DNA from: an uncultured Oscillospiraceae bacterium
GTDB lineage: Bacteria; Bacillota; Clostridia; Oscillospirales; Oscillospiraceae
DNA length: 34,435 nt
Assembly (NCBI GenBank): GCA_944387145.1
Contig: CALXDU010000015.1
Location: forward strand, 1-34,435
Direction of reading: 5' to 3'
In this document: one piece after another, positions 32,425 through 34,435 of the stretch
Position numbering within the stretch: the stretch's first letter is position 1
How the letters are laid out: every line of letters starts with the position of its first letter
Notes under the pieces: generated by a model
The model's database searches: none
What the model saw: the letters and a program-made list of their open reading frames with translations, nothing else
Told to the model about the DNA's origin: nothing
Made by a program: the position numbers and the translations under genes

Positions 32425-32805
32425 CTATAGCAGATTCCACCACAGCAGACCGTGGGCATCCCCCATGGCCTGGACCTGCCGGGCCAGCTGATAGCAGGCG
32501 GCGGCAAAGGTGGCATCGTCCCGGCTGGCGGCATACACTTTCAGGGAAGCAGCATCGGCTTCAATCTCCTCCACAGGAGCGTGATCGGCAAAACAGCCCC
32601 GGAAATGGGCCCAGGTCTGCCACTGCTCCAGGGCTTGGCCGCAGAGAAGATCTGCCTGATACCAGTTGTTTTCCAAGGCGCACAGCGCCGCCTGATCCAG
32701 TTTCTCGGCAATGGGACGGTGAATCCGGTCCATCATAATGCTGTTGATACAGCTGCTGCCCAGCAGAAGCAGCAGCAGAACCAATCCAAATATGCTTCGC
32801 TTCAT
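32425..32805 (-). CDS. DUF4363-family protein
   Basis: 126-residue protein with an N-terminal hydrophobic segment (MKRSIFGLVLLLLLLGSSC), likely a membrane anchor or signal; the Cys lacks a standard lipobox because Gly sits at -3. The rest is helical and charged, fitting the DUF4363 family, which is commonly encoded beside DUF421 proteins. The start overlaps the DUF421 stop by four bases. Function unknown; proximity to spoIIE may or may not matter. Confidence 0.75.
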   Translation of the reverse strand: MKRSIFGLVLLLLLLGSSCINSIMMDRIHRPIAEKLDQAALCALENNWYQADLLCGQALEQWQTWAHFRGCFADHAPVEEIEADAASLKVYAASRDDATFAAACYQLARQVQAMGDAHGLLWWNLL

Positions 32806-33476
32806 GACAGCTCCTTTCCCAGCCAGGTGATCTGACCCGAGGGGTCAATGGTTAAAAGCAGGGTATCCGAGGTTTCGGCCCCGTGCTGGGACAGGACGCC
32901 TTTGAGCCAGGTTTCGTCTTTTCCCGCCTGCTCCAGATTTTTTCGGAACAGGTAGCCGTCTTCAATAATGGGCAGGGGAAGATACTGTTTGGCGGCTTGA
33001 ATCCCTGCGTCCTTGGCTGTGGCGGGCAGATGTTTCGGGTAAGGAAATACGGATAGATTTCCGTTGGTCTCCAGAATGGCGTACTGCACCGTCTGGATAT
33101 CCAGTACATCCTTTTCCCGCAGATGTCCCATCAGCTCATCCAGGGTTACCCGGGTGTTTCGCAGATTGTCGGATAGAATCTTTCCATTGTCAATGAGAAT
33201 CACCGGCTTGCCGCAAAACAGCCGCCGCAGAAACACACTGCGCAGAATCAGTCCCGACAGCACCAGCTCCATGCCCAGCACCGTCAGAATGGGAACCAAC
33301 CCGGAATACAGCGGAATTCCCGCATCCTGCATGGGGATGGCGGCCAGGTTCGCCACCAACATGGTCACAACAAATTCCGACGCTTCCATCTGACCGATCT
33401 GGCGCTTGCCCATGAGCCGGACGGAAAAAATCAGGATCAGGTACAATATCAGGGTTCGCAAGTAGGAAAGTATCAA
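32802..33476 (-). CDS. DUF421/YetF-family membrane protein
   Basis: 224-residue protein with about three N-terminal helices (ILSYLRTLILYLILIFSV, then VVTMLVANLAAIP and VPILTVLGMELVLSGLIL) and the DUF421 cytoplasmic domain with KPVILIDNGKI, LDELMGHLREKDVLD and IQTVQYAILETNGNLSVF. Members include B. subtilis YetF and spore-membrane SpoVA-associated 2Duf-type relatives. I chose TTG 33476 because AAAGAGGTGA ends five bases upstream; the ATG at 33539 has no ribosome binding site. The site lies in a hairpin that may hide it. Overlaps DUF4363 by four bases, forming a two-gene unit. Confidence 0.85.
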   Translation of the reverse strand: MILSYLRTLILYLILIFSVRLMGKRQIGQMEASEFVVTMLVANLAAIPMQDAGIPLYSGLVPILTVLGMELVLSGLILRSVFLRRLFCGKPVILIDNGKILSDNLRNTRVTLDELMGHLREKDVLDIQTVQYAILETNGNLSVFPYPKHLPATAKDAGIQAAKQYLPLPIIEDGYLFRKNLEQAGKDETWLKGVLSQHGAETSDTLLLTIDPSGQITWLGKELS

Positions 33477-33519
33477 AAAATCACCTCTTTGGGATAGATT
33501 TCCCAGGAGGTGATTTTTT
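33475..33519 (-). promoter_or_regulatory. Hairpin covering DUF421 ribosome binding site
   Basis: AAAAAATCACCTC (33475-33487) is fully complementary to GAGGTGATTTTTT (33507-33519), with an inner GGGA/TCCC stem (33491-33494 with 33501-33504). In the minus-strand RNA it pairs the ribosome binding site GAGGTGA and ends in a U-run at the TTG start, so it could control translation or act as an attenuator. Confidence 0.6.
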
Positions 33520-33552
33520 ATTACCAATGTTTTATACAATTATATATAGAAT

Positions 33553-33584
33553 GCAAAAACTCCGGCATACGCCGGAGTTTTTGC
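33553..33584. terminator. Strong 14-bp hairpin, orphan terminator
   Basis: GCAAAAACTCCGGC (33553-33566), loop ATAC, GCCGGAGTTTTTGC (33571-33584). It looks like a terminator in both directions, but no obvious gene ends next to it on either strand. Confidence 0.7.
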
Positions 33585-33608
33585 AACAAGAAAAGAGGAG
33601 AGGAAAAA

Positions 33609-33716
33609 ATGAAAAAGAGGAATTTGAATCGTTTGTCCTTATTATACCCGGAAGATGTTAAGCAAAAAAGTGGGAAGATATTAAGTTCCTATGAAGTTGT
33701 GAAGAATACATTTTAA
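33609..33716 (+). CDS. Candidate 35-residue peptide
   Basis: Encodes MKKRNLNRLSLLYPEDVK, then QKSGKILSSYEVVKNTF. The ATG is preceded by AAAAGAGGAGAGG, an excellent ribosome binding site, which is the main reason to list it. No promoter was identified with confidence and no family is recognised. Confidence 0.4.
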   Translation: MKKRNLNRLSLLYPEDVKQKSGKILSSYEVVKNTF

Positions 33717-33750
33717 CAAATGGCGTTTTCCCTCCCATTGTCCTCTGCGT

Positions 33751-33924
33751 ATGGGAAGCGTGGCAGGACATATGTCCCTCCATAAAATTCATTTGTGTGA
33801 CGATTGCTATCATAGCGTGAAAAAATCCACATGGCAAGATTGCCCTTGCCATAAGCGGCGGCCTTCGTCACCTGACGGCAAAATGAACAGAATTATCCTG
33901 TCGCAACCGATAAAAATATACTGA
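33751..33924 (+). CDS. Candidate 57-residue Cys/His-rich ORF
   Basis: Contains HKIHLCDDCYHSVKK and QDCPCHKRR: a CxxC and a CxCH that resemble half of a zinc ribbon. It has no clear ribosome binding site at 33751 (ATG 33772 is an alternative with GGCAGGA close by). Its frame opens at 33703, overlapping the end of the 35-residue peptide in another frame, so the two could be one frameshifted gene. The 33717-34069 stretch otherwise holds the pckA promoter and leader. Confidence 0.3.
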   Translation: MGSVAGHMSLHKIHLCDDCYHSVKKSTWQDCPCHKRRPSSPDGKMNRIILSQPIKIY

Positions 33925-33941
33925 AAAACACGAAAAATGTG

Positions 33942-33970
33942 TTTACAATCTTTCCTGTTTGTGCTAAACT
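33942..33970 (+). promoter_or_regulatory. pckA promoter
   Basis: -35 TTTACA (33942-33947), 17 bases, -10 TAAACT (33965-33970) with TGC just before it, an extended -10-like context. Leader of about 95 bases follows with two small hairpins, TGGGG-TTAG-CCCCA (33986-33999) and GCGGG-GTAT-CCCGC (34025-34038). Confidence 0.65.
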
Positions 33971-34069
33971 ATATCTGGTGGAAGTTGGGGTTAGCCCCAT
34001 CTGATGCCAAAAAATATTGAAAAAGCGGGGTATCCCGCATACTTTTCGATAATATAGGAGGCAAAACAA

Positions 34070-34435
34070 ATGGCAAGTATCGATTTAACCAGATATGGTA
34101 TTTCTGGTACCACCGAGATCGTCCACAACCCTTCCTACGAGACCCTGTTCGCGGAAGAGACCAAGGCCGGCCTGGAAGGCTATGAAGTTGGCACCGTTAC
34201 CGACCTGGGCGCTGTGAACGTTATGACCGGCATCTACACCGGCCGTTCCCCCAAAGACAAGTTCATCGTCATGGACGAGAACTCCAAGGACACCGTGTGG
34301 TGGACCTCCGACGAGTTTAAGAACGACAACAAGCCCGCTTCTCAGGAAGCCTGGAAGGCCTGCAAGGAGCTGGCTCTGAAGGAGCTGTCCAACAAGAAGC
34401 TGTACGTCATGGACGTGTTCTGCGGCACCAACAAG
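34070..34435 (+). CDS. pckA: Phosphoenolpyruvate carboxykinase (ATP), 5' part
   Basis: First 122 residues of ATP-dependent PEP carboxykinase, cut by the window end. It interconverts oxaloacetate and PEP with ATP/ADP; in anaerobes it often runs toward oxaloacetate, making ATP. The segment [16 protein letters not shown] is the conserved substrate-binding region near the N-terminus, and VWW and FCGTNK fit the family. ATG 34070 is preceded by TAGGAGG at the right spacing. The kinase-1a and metal sites lie beyond the window. Confidence 0.93.
   Translation, partial: MASIDLTRYGISGTTEIVHNPSYETLFAEETKAGLEGYEVGTVTDLGAVNVMTGIYTGRSPKDKFIVMDENSKDTVWWTSDEFKNDNKPASQEAWKACKELALKELSNKKLYVMDVFCGTNK

Noticed and set aside
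33658..33852. 64-codon minus-strand frame
   Set aside because: No ribosome binding site, no recognisable domain, and it opposes the better-supported small ORF at 33609.
33971..34069. Riboswitch in the pckA leader
   Set aside because: Two short 5-bp hairpins are present, but I could not match the conserved core of any riboswitch class.
1..34435. CRISPR array or prophage
   Set aside because: No regularly spaced repeats, cas genes, integrase or phage structural genes are visible.

Overview
The window is a chromosomal replication-origin region from a GC-rich member of the Clostridia, most likely Oscillospiraceae/Ruminococcaceae-like; genus not determinable from sequence alone. The evidence is the Firmicutes-type order dnaA - oriC - dnaN - S4-domain gene - recF - gyrB - gyrA, a remB-type (DUF370) gene, a SpoIIE-type sporulation phosphatase, a complete six-subunit Rnf complex, an ATP-type PEP carboxykinase, SigmaA-like promoters, and AGGAGG-type ribosome binding sites.

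Layout. 1-113: edge sequence with a hairpin, possibly the end of a mobile element. 114-2547 (minus): sugar nucleotidyltransferase, glutamyl-Q tRNA(Asp) synthetase-like gene, and an acidic protein with a C-terminal membrane anchor that diverges from dnaA. 2822-12240 (plus): the replication block dnaA, oriC (DnaA boxes plus a DnaA-trio-like unwinding element), dnaN, S4 gene, recF, gyrB, gyrA, rnhA, remB, closed by a strong terminator. 12244-13160: a small accessory-looking island with a 10-cysteine mini-protein and a divergent Xre-type regulator sharing a palindromic promoter region, then a second DnaA-box cluster with Spo0A-box-like sites. A 20-bp exact direct repeat flanks part of this island. 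13161-17333 (minus): response regulator, histidine kinase, HtrA protease and acyl-ACP thioesterase, apparently one operon. 17536-20902 (plus): uppP, aldose-1-epimerase-like, SdpI-like and an MFS transporter. 20969-25979 (minus): rnfCDGEAB with a good upstream promoter and a bidirectional terminator. 26253-26681 (minus): CmpB-like membrane protein. 26811-26961: tRNA-Met and tRNA-Glu with no spacer, under a perfect consensus promoter. 27140-30213 (minus): CYTH protein, maltose acetyltransferase-like, DEDDh exonuclease, aminotransferase. 30406-32307 (plus): SpoIIE-like phosphatase. 32425-33476 (minus): DUF421 (YetF) and DUF4363 pair. 33609-33924: one or two very small ORFs. 34070-end: 5' part of pckA.

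The replication genes form a co-oriented block moving away from oriC. Many genes to the right (two-component/HtrA, Rnf, CYTH-aminotransferase) are on the minus strand, head-on to a fork leaving the 4.4-kb origin. Energy metabolism is represented by Rnf (ferredoxin:NAD+ oxidoreduction coupled to ion transport) and PEP carboxykinase, consistent with a strict anaerobe. The least explained parts are the 12.2-13.2 kb island, several very small ORFs, and structured leader or intergenic RNAs.
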